Both the position numbers and the translations under genes were made by a program. 64,000 bases of DNA, taken from contig NC_087068.1 of the NCBI RefSeq assembly GCF_963678635.1, forward strand, positions 39,395,649 to 39,459,648, written 5' to 3'. Under the pieces are notes generated by a model. That model was not told the DNA's origin and did no database searches. It saw only the letters and a program-made list of their open reading frames with translations. How positions within the stretch are numbered: the first letter of the stretch is position 1; every line of letters begins with the position of its first letter. Positions 44,096-54,667 of the stretch are shown here, one piece after another. This DNA is from Symsagittifera roscoffensis (taxonomy: Eukaryota > Xenacoelomorpha > Acoela > Convolutidae).

Positions 44096-44440
44096 GTGGT
44101 AAAGATTTTTGTGGCGCGTGATGTGATGCCTTGCGATACAGCTAATGGGGGCGGGGCTACTCAAATTGCTAAGAGACCCAGCCGACGTTCTGAGCTATTG
44201 CTCCAACGGATCAGAGAGAAAAACACTCGGTGTATATTATTAAAACAAAAAGTAGTTAAAGTATTAAAACACACAATTACGTTACAAAACGGATCTGTGC
44301 TTAGAAAGTTTGGCGTTGCTGAAAAGCAGATGCCGGCACGCAAAAATATTGACAATAAAAATGTACCGAGCCCGCCAACAATGGCAGACTTACGGAAGAA
44401 GATTGACGCAGGAAATAGGGGCCCAAAAGCCGAAAAATAA
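44096..44440 (+). pseudogene. array copy 1, basic N-terminal frame
   Basis: A 114-aa, Lys/Arg-rich frame (IAKRPSRRSELLLQRIREKN) that ends at a TAA shared by all three copies. It precedes the gag-like region and may be part of a leader or the Gag N-terminus. It has no recognisable domain. Copies are at 49293-49637 and 52841-53185. Confidence 0.4.
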
Positions 44441-44502
44441 CCACGCGGGGCGGAAAAACCAAAATAAAATCCTGAGACGAGAACGGGTTGAGCTCCAAAC
44501 AA

Positions 44503-44795
44503 GGGCGAGAGCGATTGAAAAGAACCAGGGACAAGCGGATCAAAGCCGTGCACCTGCGATGCTTCGAAACCGACGAAGAAGAAGAATGACGCACTGGGGG
44601 AGACAATTTCAAAGGAGTCGATGTGAAAGCGACCAGGGGACAAGCGGATCCTGTTGCCATCTGAGTTCCAAGCGCGGGCGAGGGTGATTGAAAGCGACCA
44701 GGGGACAAGCGGATGAAATCCGTGCACCTGCGATGCTTGGAAACCGACAGAGACGAAGAGCGACGCACCGGGGGAGACAATTTCAAAGGAGTCGA
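44503..44795. repeat. internal tandem duplication within the array unit
   Basis: A segment of about 110 bp (GATTGAAA, ACAAGCGGAT, GTGCACCTGCGATGCTT, GAAACCGACG, GGGGGAGACAATTTCAAAGG) occurs at about 44510-44613 and again at 44688-44792. It is present in every copy, so it predates the array. Confidence 0.8.
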
Positions 44796-45069
44796 AGGAA
44801 AGAGAGCCGATTAACCAAAACAATGTGAAAGACGTTGAGGAAAAGGGAGCCGAGGGAGAAAACGCTCAAGCAAGTGACGACTTACAATCGGAGAAAGGAG
44901 GATCGAATAAAAAAGCGAGCCGTCCGCAAAAGCAGCGCCTCGTTTCGTATTCAAGCCAAGACTCGAGCAGTCCAGATGTATCGGGCTCTAGAAAAAGTAC
45001 GCAAAAACGCACGGCTGTATAAAAATGGGAACGGTACTGATCGAGTCAGTCATGCGAGACGAGTAAGAA

Positions 45070-46016
45070 GTGCGGGGCCACAAATTAATCGAAGGGAAAA
45101 GGACAGCGCTTGAAAACTCGGAGAAAACGGTAGGAGAAAACGCTGGGGAATACGGCATTTTGGCCAAGCAAGTGCGCAGACTCTCCGATGCTCTGGGAAC
45201 ACTGGATAAATCGATTCATTTTGGGCGTCATCGCGAAGCATGGCTTCAATTCGAAGTCGTTCTATTTTGTAGGGGAGGTAACGGCGGCGCAAATCACGGC
45301 GCTATCATCGGAGGTGATGGGGAAGAATTTTATAGAAAGGGAACAGAGACTCATTTCAAACTTATACGTACGTATTGGGGAACGCGGACAAAACGAACTT
45401 CACAACCGGAAGCCGTACCTAGATTTTTCAAGTCCCATGTACCCTCGGATATCAGAAGCCTTCGAGAAAATCTTTCAAAACGAGACGTTCAAAACTTGCC
45501 AGTTATTGTCCAGGAAACAACGGGAAGAGAAAATGTCGAGCTGTACCATTCGGTATTAAGCTGAATAGCGGCAAGTTGTAGTCTTCGTACTCTAGGACCA
45601 CGGTTTCTAAGAGATTTTTTAAATAAATTTTTAACATGACCAATGAGGAGGCGCAAACGGAGCTATGCAGTTTGACTAAAACGACCGACGAAGTATACAG
45701 GATCGCACTAAATTTATACAGCCGAAGTATACAGTTAAAAAGTTACCTGTGGTGGATTGTCACCGGCGCCAGCGGTGGCACAGCAAAAAAGCGGAACCGA
45801 TTAGCTGAATCCGTGGAGGATATAGAAGGCCAAGTCAGAGGGGAACCAGGTGATCGTTCCGAAGGAACTCAAGGAGTGGAGTGGATATGCGGTGTGTCAA
45901 TTGCGATAGGGCGAATTTTACAACGGATCATATTTGGAAATGCTCCGCCCGGAGCGCAACGTGCAACTAATTGCAAGAAAACAAAACGCTACGAAAGAAC
46001 GTGTCGAGGGAAATAG
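45070..46016 (+). pseudogene. gag: array copy 1, gag-like region
   Basis: Overlapping frames 45070-45564, 45188-45559 and 45636-46016 read as a broken Gag: a helical capsid-like segment with RGQNELHNRKPYLDFSSPMYPRISEAFEKIF, then TNEEAQTELCSLTKTTDEVY and a basic C-terminal part with scattered cysteines (WICGV, NCKKTKRYERTC). The assignment rests on position before protease and on general gypsy Gag character. Stops and frame changes are the same in copies 2 and 3. Confidence 0.5.
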
Positions 46017-46420
46017 GGCACGCACAGAGGGCGAATTGGACTCATAGATGGCGAAGCCGGAGTAGACGACCAATTCGTGGAACACGACGACGTTTCATCG
46101 CAACACGATTATTTGGTTGGATTGGTCAATGACCAGCATTTGCAATCCCACGGATGGGTTTCAGATTGCTCTAATGGCTATATTGTCATGTCAATTCGTA
46201 AAAAAAAGGAGGACCAGGAGCTGAAATGGGAAATCAACGATGGAGTGGATCGATAACGGGTCACCAATTTCGTTTTTCGCAATTGGTGAACTAAAGCGGA
46301 CGCTGGCTACTGAGGAAGTAAAGTTAAAAGTTTTGGGCCAAACGATGATCAGTTCCGAGGTTACGGGGAAAATCCGCTGAAACTGATGGGGAAGATGAAG
46401 GTGCTGATAATGTCAAATGG

Positions 46421-47137
46421 GTGGTCGGCGGAGACAAACATCAATATGTGATCGGAGGATACAGGCCGTCAACCATTGGACGAGACCTAATGCCGCAGTT
46501 GGGGCTAAAACACGTGCAAGTTGCCGCCAGTGAGGTCATGAACATCCAAGGAGCATCAGAGCAGCCTGATAAGCCACTGGATGACCGGCATTTGCACTTC
46601 AGTAAGCAATTTAGTAAGTTGTTCAATAGGGTAGGGCGCATGCGCAACTATTAAGTTCAAGGAGAATTCTTCAAAGCACTGATGCCAGTGCAGCAGAAAG
46701 GTAGACGCTCTCCAATTACCCTCTAAGAAAAAATCGGTAAGGAAATTGAGGAACTCCTAAGCCAAGGGCATATAAAAAAAACTCGAAGAGTGTTCAAATA
46801 GAGGTTTCTTGTCGTCAAAAACCATTACAGCTAAAAAAGATGGATCGGTAAAGTTAGCGCTCTAGTCCCACGAATTGAATAAGCAAATGCGTAGAAAAAA
46901 AGCAAATGGCGAATATTCATAACGATGCATCTTCATAACTTCATAACGATGCATCTGACCTATGCATACGGAAAAATGCCCTCAGGTAGAGATATCAGTA
47001 ATCATTGTAATTTCTCCTTGTTAGGGGGAAAACCCACCAGCACATTGCCACAGTTGAGAAAAACTGAAAAAAACTGGACCGCGAAAAAATGGCATTTTAA
47101 TTCTGCGAATTTGCGATGGAGAAGCGAGAGTGGCTGA
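46421..47137 (+). pseudogene. pol: array copy 1, protease end and reverse transcriptase start
   Basis: The frame at 46421-46654 carries STIGRDLMPQLGL, the conserved last motif of gypsy retropepsins. It continues through several stops with PVQQKGRRSPI and EKIGKEIEELLSQGHIKKT, standard N-terminal gypsy RT motifs, to LTYAYGKMPSGRDISNHCNFSLLGGK at about 46957-47030. After that the sequence jumps to the region that normally follows the YADD active site, so the catalytic motif has been deleted. Confidence 0.8.
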
Positions 47138-47164
47138 GTCATAAAATAATGGCCACGGAAATTG

Positions 47165-47700
47165 CTCTGTTACTAGCCCCTTCCCAGCAAGAAGAACGAA
47201 TTCGTATGGTCAGCGGATTGCCAATTTGCATTCCAGGCTCTCAAAACGCAAGTAGCAAACATAGTCGAACTGAAATATTTCGACTTTCATAAAGAAATAC
47301 GCATCGTGTGTGAAATCAGCATCAATGCACTGGAGGCGCTGCTCGAAGAGTTGGGCTCCGATGGCTGGCAGCCGATATCGCTCGCCTCCAGATACTTAAG
47401 CGCAGTGGAAAGAAAAAACTCAACGAATGAGTTAGTAATGAAGACGATTGTGTGGTGGGCAGAGTATTTCAGAAGTTACTACTCGGGGAAAATTCACGGT
47501 AGTGACCGATCACAAAGCGCTTGTAACACTAATTAACGAAAACAGTAAGAAGAAAAAAAACAACGTTTAGTCGGCTAACTCGGTGGATAGATCGGATTTT
47601 TCCGTTAGACTTTGTAATAGAACTCATGCCGGGTGCAAATATTGGACTCGCTGACTGTTTTTCAAGACAACCGGTAGGAGAAGCGCAGAGAATATCAAGA
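47165..47700 (+). pseudogene. pol: array copy 1, RT connection and RNase H
   Basis: CQFAFQALKTQVANI, then a region corresponding to the D-A-S motif (here E-I-S), then GWQPISLASRYLSAVERKNSTNELVMKTIVWWAEYFRSYYSG, a textbook gypsy RNase H stretch, with a disrupted D-H-K-A-L and LTRWIDRI...ADCFSRQP after frameshifts. The first RNase H aspartate is lost. Absent from copy 2 (deleted) and copy 3. Confidence 0.85.
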
Positions 47701-48309
47701 TACGTTAACACTTCAACAGTAGCAAAATCTACTTCGAATAAGAAATCTCGTAGCTGCATTTCTGAAACACCAAAAAGTTATGACTATTAAAAGGAACAAG
47801 ACTGTTTCAGCCAATCAGATTACAGTTAACAAGTACAAGCATAAACTGTCACCGTATGAGGGCTCTTAAGCATGTGCCGGAATGACTACCTGTAAGAATG
47901 CTTGTATTTGCATATCGGGGATCGATAGCTGGAAAACGCAAAAACAGTTGCAGTTATTACTGACTGTGAATAAAGTAAGCCCTTGAACCCTTCAACTATG
48001 AATACTTCTTCAAGAAATTTAAAGATTCAATATTTTTTCCAAATATCCAGAAATAGTATCCAATAGCAATAGTTCAGAAGTCGAGTTTATTCAGAAGAGA
48101 CTAGAGACCATAATCACAGGAACGGTAGCAGCAAAGACAAACACCGTGATTTCAATCCCGTCGAAGTTCATTGATGAGATTTACCCGCCAGTTTACCCTA
48201 CAAACGTGATAACGAACCGAACCAAGTTCAAATAGATTGGAAGTTGGTTAAGAAATCTGAATGCTTACCGGAACTCTTCAGTTTAAAGTTAGTGGAGGCG
48301 AACTAAAAG

Positions 48310-48942
48310 ACAGACCCTCAACTTGAGGCAATTAGGGACTTGTTGATGTACAAGGATCCCAACTTTGCGGAGAAAACGAAGGCCTTAGGTGGCTATCTAA
48401 GACAGTATATTCACGATATCCACGTGAAGGACAGGTGCCTGTGGATGGAAGAACGATTAGACATTCCAATTCCGCTTCGACGACCCATTATTAAACGCAA
48501 TCAAAGTTTCCATCATGGGAAGGCTGGTACGTTTGATGCAACGAGGGATGCATGGTTCCCATACTTTCACAGAAGTCTGGCATTGGCGGCCGGAGAGTGC
48601 CCGGAGTGCGCAAGCGGCAAGTATGACTTAAAACCATTATGGCCTAAAAATGACTCCAAAAATCGTTTACGAGCCTAAATAGCCAAATTGATGTAGCCAG
48701 ATTGACTTCTGGGAGCCTATAAAATATCTCAACGAGTCTATCAATTACGAACTGTTAGCGGTAGACCGATTTTTTCGGTGGCCCTCGGCAATGATATGTA
48801 AAAAAAACAATTTCGACAAATAGCCGAAGTTCAATTCAAAATAATTATCTAACCAAGAGGTCCCTCAGAAAGTTTATAGTGTCCAGTTTTATTTCTAACG
48901 CATTTAAAGAGTTTTCCAACGAAAATTTTTTTCTCCGATAAA
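48310..48942 (+). pseudogene. pol: array copy 1, integrase fragment
   Basis: The 112-aa frame at 48340-48678 holds an integrase zinc-binding domain: N-Q-S-F-H-H-G-K-A-G-T, W-F-P-Y-F-x-R-S, then C-P-E-C (48597-48610). Further frames up to 48930 resemble the catalytic core as far as the second aspartate region (SSF-S-AFKEFSNEN), and then the unit junction interrupts it, so the last catalytic glutamate is missing. Confidence 0.8.
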
Positions 48943-51900
48943 TGATCAAAGATCAACCAGATGCGGCGAACGTACTATAGCAAGCATAAAGAACTTCGTT
49001 CTTACATACACGAAAGAGAAAAGTCATGGAAACTTAGAAAAAATATTTAAAAAGTACGATTTGTACCAAACGCTTCAATGAAAATGTCGCCATTCGAGAC
49101 ACACCATGGCGCAACTTCACCAAAAAACCGTCGCATCCAAATCTAAATTCGAATATTGTTTTACGGAAAACATCTGCATGTTTAGACACCGAGGAGGCGA
49201 AGGCTCAGAAGATGCCATACCCTGCTAAGACCAATTGAAACAGGCGGTCAGATGTGGAATATGATCAAGTGAATTAGAACCATCCACTTCGGGTGGTAAA
49301 GATTTTTGTGACGCGTGATGTGATGCCTTGCGATACAGCTAATGGGGGCGGGGCTACTCAAATTGCTAAGAGACCCAGCCGACGTTCTGAGCTATTGCTC
49401 CAACGGATCAGAGAGAAAAACACTCGGTGTATATTATTAAAACAAAAAGTAGTTAAAGTATTAAAACACACAATTACGTTACAAAACGGATCTGTGCTTA
49501 GAAAGTTTGGCGTTGCTGAAAAGCAGATGCCGGCACGCAAAAATATTGACAATAAAAATGTACCGAGCCCGCCAACAATGGCAGACTTACGGAAGAAGAT
49601 TGACGCAGGAAATAGGGGCCCAAAAGCCGAAAAATAACCACGCGGGGCGGAAAAACCAAAATAAAATCCTGAGACGAGAACGGGTTGAGCTCCAAACAAG
49701 GGCGAGAGCGATTGAAAAGAACCAGGGACAAGCGGATCAAAGCCGTGCACCTGCGATGCTTCGAAACCGACGAAGAAGAAGAATGACGCACTGGGGGAGA
49801 CAATTTCAAAGGAGTCGATGTGAAAGCGACCAGGGGACAAGCGGATCCTGTTGCCATCTGAGTTCCAAGCGCGGGCGAGGGTGATTGAAAGCGACCAGGG
49901 GACAAGCGGATGAAATCCGTGCACCTGCGATGCTTGGAAACCGACAGAGACGAAGAGCGACGCACCGGGGGAGACAATTTCAAAGGAGTCGAAGGAAAGA
50001 GAGCCGATTAACCAAAACAATGTGAAAGACGTTGAGGAAAAGGGAGCCGAGGGAGAAAACGCTCAAGCAAGTGACGACTTACAATCGGAGAAAGGAGGAT
50101 CGAATAAAAAAGCGAGCCGTCCGCAAAAGCAGCGCCTCGTTTCGTATTCAAGCCAAGACTCGAGCAGTCCAGATGTATCGGGCTCTAGAAAAAGTACGCA
50201 AAAACGCACGGCTGTATAAAAATGGGAACGGTACTGATCGAGTCAGTCATGCGAGACGAGTAAGAAGTGCGGGGCCACAAATTAATCGAAGGGAAAAGGA
50301 CAGCGCTTGAAAACTCGGAGAAAACGGTAGGAGAAAACGCTGGGGAATACGGCATTTTGGCCAAGCAAGTGCGCAGACTCTCCGATGCTTTGGGAACACT
50401 GGATAAATCGATTCATTTTGGGCGTCATCGCGAAGCATGGCTTCAATTCGAAGTCGTTCTATTTTGTAGGGGAGGTAACGGCGGCGCAAATCACGGCGCT
50501 ATCATCGGAGGTGATGGGGAAGAATTTTATAGAAAGGGAACAGAGACTCATTTCAAACTTATACGTACGTATTGGGGAACGCGGACAAAACGAACTTCAC
50601 AACCGGAAGCCGTACCTAGATTTTTCAAGTCCCATGTACCCTCGGATATCAGAAGCCTTCGAGAAAATCTTTCAAAACGAGACGTTCAAAACTTGCCAGT
50701 TATTGTCCAGGAAACAACGGGAAGAGAAAATGTCGAGCTGTACCATTCGGTATTAAGCTGAATAGCGGCAAGTTGTAGTCTTCGTACTCTAGGACCACGG
50801 TTTCTAAGAGATTTTTTAAATAAATTTTTAACATGACCAATGAGGAGGCGCAAACGGAGCTATGCAGTTTGACTAAAACGACCGACGAAGTATACAGGAT
50901 CGCACTAAATTTATACAGCCGAAGTATACAGTTAAAAAGTTACCTGTGGTGGATTGTCACCGGCGCCAGCGGTGGCACAGCAAAAAAGCGGAACCGATTA
51001 GCTGAATCCGTGGAGGATATAGAAGGCCAAGTCAGAGGGGAACCAGGTGATCGTTCCGAAGGAACTCAAGGAGTGGAGTGGATATGCGGTGTGTCGATTG
51101 CGATAGGGCGAATTTTACAACGGATCATATTTGGAAATGCTCCGCCCGGAGCGCAACGTGCAACTAATTGCAAGAAAACAAAACGCTACGAAAGAACGTG
51201 TCGAGGGAAATAGGGCACGCACAGAGGGCGAATTGGACTCATAGATGGCGAAGCCGGAGTAGACGACCAATTCGTGGAACACGACGACGTTTCATCGCAA
51301 CACGATTATTTGGTTGGATTGGTCAATGACCAGCATTTGCAATCCCACGGATGGGTTTCAGATTGCTCTAATGGCTATATTGTCATGTCAATTCGTAAAA
51401 AGAAGGAGGACCAGGAGCTGAAATGGGAAATCAACGATGGAGTGGATCGATAACGGGTCACCAATTTCGTTTTTCGCAATTGGTGAACTAAAGCGGACGC
51501 TGGCTACTGAGGAAGTAAAGTTAAAAGTTTTGGGCCAAACGATGATCAGTTCCGAGGTTACGGGGAAAATCCGCTGAAACTGATGGGGAAGATGAAGGTG
51601 CTGATAATGTCAAATGGGTGGTCGGCGGAGACAAACATCAATATGTGATCGGAGGATACAGGCCGTCAACCATTGGACGAGACCTAATGCCGCAGTTGGG
51701 GCTAAAACAGGTGCAAGTTGCCGCCAGTGAGGTCATGAACATCCAAGGAGCATCAGAGCAGCCTGATAAGCCACTGGATGACCGGCATTTGCACTTCAGT
51801 AAGCAATTTAGTAAGTTGTTCAATAGGGTAGGGCGCATGCGCAACTATTAAGTTCAAGGGGAATTCTTCAAAGCACTGATGCCAGTGCAGCAGAAAGGTA

Positions 51901-52490
51901 GACGCTCTCCAATTACCCTCTAAGAAAAAATCGGTAAGGAAATTGAGGAACTCCTAAGCCAAGGGCATATAAAAAAAACTCGAAGAGTGTTCAAATAGAG
52001 GTTTCTTGTCGTCAAAAACCATTACAGCTAAAAAAGATGGATCGGTAAAGTTAGCGCTCTAGTCCCACGAATTGAATAAGCAAATGCGTAGAAAAAAAGC
52101 AAATGGCGAATATTCATAACGATGCATCTTCATAACTTCATGGAGATGCCCGGAGTGCGCAAGCGGCAAGTGGGACTTAAAACCATTATGGCCTAAAAAT
52201 GACTCCAAAAATCGTTTACGAGCCTAAATAGCCAAATTAAGGTAGTCAGATTGACTTCTGGGAGCCTATAAAATATCTCAAAGAGTCTATCAATTACGAA
52301 TTGTTAGCGGTAGACCAATTTTCTCGGTGGCCCTCGGCAATGATATGTAATAACAACAATTTCGACAAATAGCCGAAGTTCAATTCAAAATAATTATCTA
52401 ACCCAGAGGTCCCTCAGAAAGTTTATAGTGTCCAGTTTTATTTCTAACGCATTTAAAGAGTTTCCAACGAAAATTTTTTTCTCCGATAAA
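48943..52490 (+). pseudogene. array copy 2 (gag-pol remnant with internal deletion)
   Basis: Repeats copy 1 from its junction to about 52142 with rare substitutions (for example GTGACGCG for GTGGCGCG in the first frame). At 52142 it jumps from the RT region to the integrase C-P-E-C region, removing the equivalent of about 46944-48596. Frames: basic N-terminal 49293-49637, gag-like 50267-51213, protease end 51618-51851. Confidence 0.9.
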
Positions 52491-53871
52491 TGATCAAAGA
52501 TCAACCAGATGCGGCGAACGTACTATAGGCAGCATAAAGAACTTCGTTCTTACATACACGAAAGAGAAAAGTCACGGAAACTTAGAAAAAATATTTAAAA
52601 AGTACGATTTGTACCAAACGCTTCAATGAAAATGTCGCCATTCGAGACACACCATGGCGCAACTTCACCAAAAAACCGTCGCATCCAAATCTAAATTCGA
52701 ATATTGTTTTACGGAAAATATCTGCATGTTTAGACACCGAGGAGCCGAAGGCTCAGAAGATGCCATACCCTGCTATGACCAATTGAAACAGGCGGTCAGA
52801 TGTGGAATATGATCAAGTGAATTAGAACCATCCACTTCGGGTGGTAAAGATTTTTGTGACGCGTGATGTGATGCCTTGCGATACAGCTAATGGGGGCGGG
52901 GCTACTAAAATTGCTAAGAGACCCAGCCGACGTTCTGAGCTATTGCTCCAACGGATCAGAGAGAAAAACACTCGGTGTATATTATTAAAACAAAAAGTAG
53001 TTAAAGTATTAAAACACACAATTACGTTACAAAACGGATCTGTGCTTAGAAAGTTTGGCGTTGCTGAAAAGCAGATGCCGGCACGCAAAAATATTGACAA
53101 TAAAAACGTACCGAGCCCGCCAACAATGGCAGACTTACGGAAGAAGATTGACGCAGGAAATAGGGGCCCAAAAGCCGAAAAATAACCACGCGGGGCGGAA
53201 AAACCAAAATAAAATCCTGAGACGAGAACGGGTTGAGCTCCAAACAAGGGCGAGAGCGATTGAAAAGAACCAGGGACAAGCGGATCAAAGCCGTGCACCT
53301 GCGATGCTTCGAAACCGACGAAGAAGAAGAATGACGCACTGGGGGAGACAATTTCAAAGGAGTCGATGTGAAAGCGACCAGGGGACAAGCGGATCCTGTT
53401 GCCATCTGAGTTCCAAGCGCGGGCGAGGGCGATTGAAAGCGACCAGGGGACAAGCGGATGAAATCCGTGCACCTGCGATGCTTGGAAACCGACGGAGACG
53501 AAGAGCGACGCACCGGGGGAGACAATTTCAAAGGAGTCGAAGGAAAGAGAGTCGATTAACCAAAACAATGTGAAAGACGTTGAGGAAAAGGGAGCCGAGG
53601 GAGAAAACGCTCAAGCAAGTGACGACTTACAACCGGAGAAAGGAGGATCGAATAAAAAAGCGAGCCGTCCGCAAAAGCAGCGCCTCGTTTCGTATTCAAG
53701 CCAAGACTCGAGAAGTCCAGATGTATCGGGCTCTAGAAAAAGTACGCAAAAACGCACGGCTGTATCAAAATGGGAACGGTACTGATCGAGTCAGTCATGC
53801 GAGACGAGTAAGAAGTGCGGGGCCACAAATTAATCGAAGGGAAAAGGACAGCGCTTGAAAACTCGGAGAAA
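52491..53871 (+). pseudogene. array copy 3 (truncated in gag)
   Basis: Repeats the unit from the TGATCAAAG junction to CTCGGAGAAA (53871, unit position 45126) and then leaves the array. It contains the basic N-terminal frame (52841-53185) and the internal duplication. Two single-base changes open longer frames here (172 aa on plus at 53055-53573, 248 aa on minus at 52822-53568), which are coincidental. Confidence 0.9.
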
Positions 53872-54189
53872 GAGAAAAAGACGGAAACGAGCCCTGTTTA
53901 AAATGTCTTCAACTTTCATGCCAGCCAAGGGAGAGCCTAGACTTTTATGGCATAAAACTCAATTTAGTTAGTTCAAGTTGTGCTAAAACATTGTCGCTGA
54001 GTGGTGCATGTAAATACAATTTGTTTACTCTGACTTTATCACACGAAACGCTCACTACTGAAATATTTCCTTTTTAACAGATGTAACTTTGGTTATGCAG
54101 AACAATAAAAATGTGAGCAAGTTTGATGGCGAGTAAATTGCGAGTAAGGCAGAAAAAACTAAAACTTTTGCAGAAATTTTAGAATAAAG

Positions 54190-54375
54190 TTATGGAGATT
54201 ATAATCCATTGGAATCCATTCTAATGGACTTTAAATGGATTATAATCAATTTTATCTTTCCAAAAATAATGGATTGTATTTGACTGCAATCGATTGCGTG
54301 GTCCGAAAGTTTAATAGTCGTGGATTATAATGGCTTCATTTTTGACAACGAAATTCGGTTATAATCAATCATTGT
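54190..54375. repeat. AT-rich palindromic tract next to the truncated CDA
   Basis: ATTATAATCCATTGGAATCC, GGATTATAATCAATTT and GGTTATAATCAATCATT belong to the same family as 38895-39175 and 41440-42060. Confidence 0.65.
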
Positions 54376-54433
54376 ACTTGGAACCTCACTGCGGGACCTT
54401 AAATTATTTCGACTGGCTAATAAAACTAACAAA

Positions 54434-54667
54434 ATGTTAATAAGGTCGGCGATTGTCTCGTCAATCTCACAAGGATTTAAGCGGCAACAGCTGAAAAGAT
54501 TCTACATCACGTCTAAACTGGACTACTGTATCTATCCGTGTGGAGCGTGTCGCAGCTCGATAGCCGAGATGAATCCTTCGGCCGAAGTGGTTCTTGTGAG
54601 CTCGGACGGGAAGAAGATCGAGAAGTATTCAATCGAACAGCTTAAGGACTTAGAGAATGCAAATTAA
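54434..54667 (+). pseudogene. 5'-truncated cytidine deaminase paralogue
   Basis: Seventy-seven codons match the CDA gene from residue 69 on: R-S-A-I, SQGFK, KLDYCIYPCGACRSSIAEMNP, VLVSSDGKKIEKYSIEQL. Both C-terminal zinc ligands are kept, but the first 68 residues, with the third zinc ligand and the catalytic Glu, are absent upstream. The boundary AATAAG/GTCGGC could be a splice acceptor, so an exon farther upstream is possible; none was found between the gypsy array and 54434. Codons differ from CDA mainly at silent or conservative positions, hinting that selection acted on it for some time after duplication. Confidence 0.75.

Larger units (their letters stand above)
43701..53871 (+). mobile_element. 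head-to-tail array of a dead gypsy-like element (copies 0 to 3)
   Basis: Unit length is 5197 bp, measured between the TGATCAAAGATCAACC junctions at 43746, 48943 and 52491. Copy 0 (43701-43745) is a 45-bp scrap, copy 1 (43746-48942) is complete, copy 2 (48943-52490) has a 1.65-kb internal deletion, and copy 3 (52491-53871) is cut off. Copies are over 98% identical by eye and share the same stop codons and frameshifts. The array is clearly more GC-rich than its flanks. No LTR pair was recognised at either edge. Confidence 0.9.

Noticed and set aside
44161-44823. 220-aa and 161-aa minus-strand frames in the array, repeated in copies 2 and 3 (extended to 248 aa in copy 3)
   Set aside because: They lie antisense to the gypsy unit over the internal tandem duplication, have phase-related repeats of the plus strand and match no family; their conservation reflects recent DNA copying.
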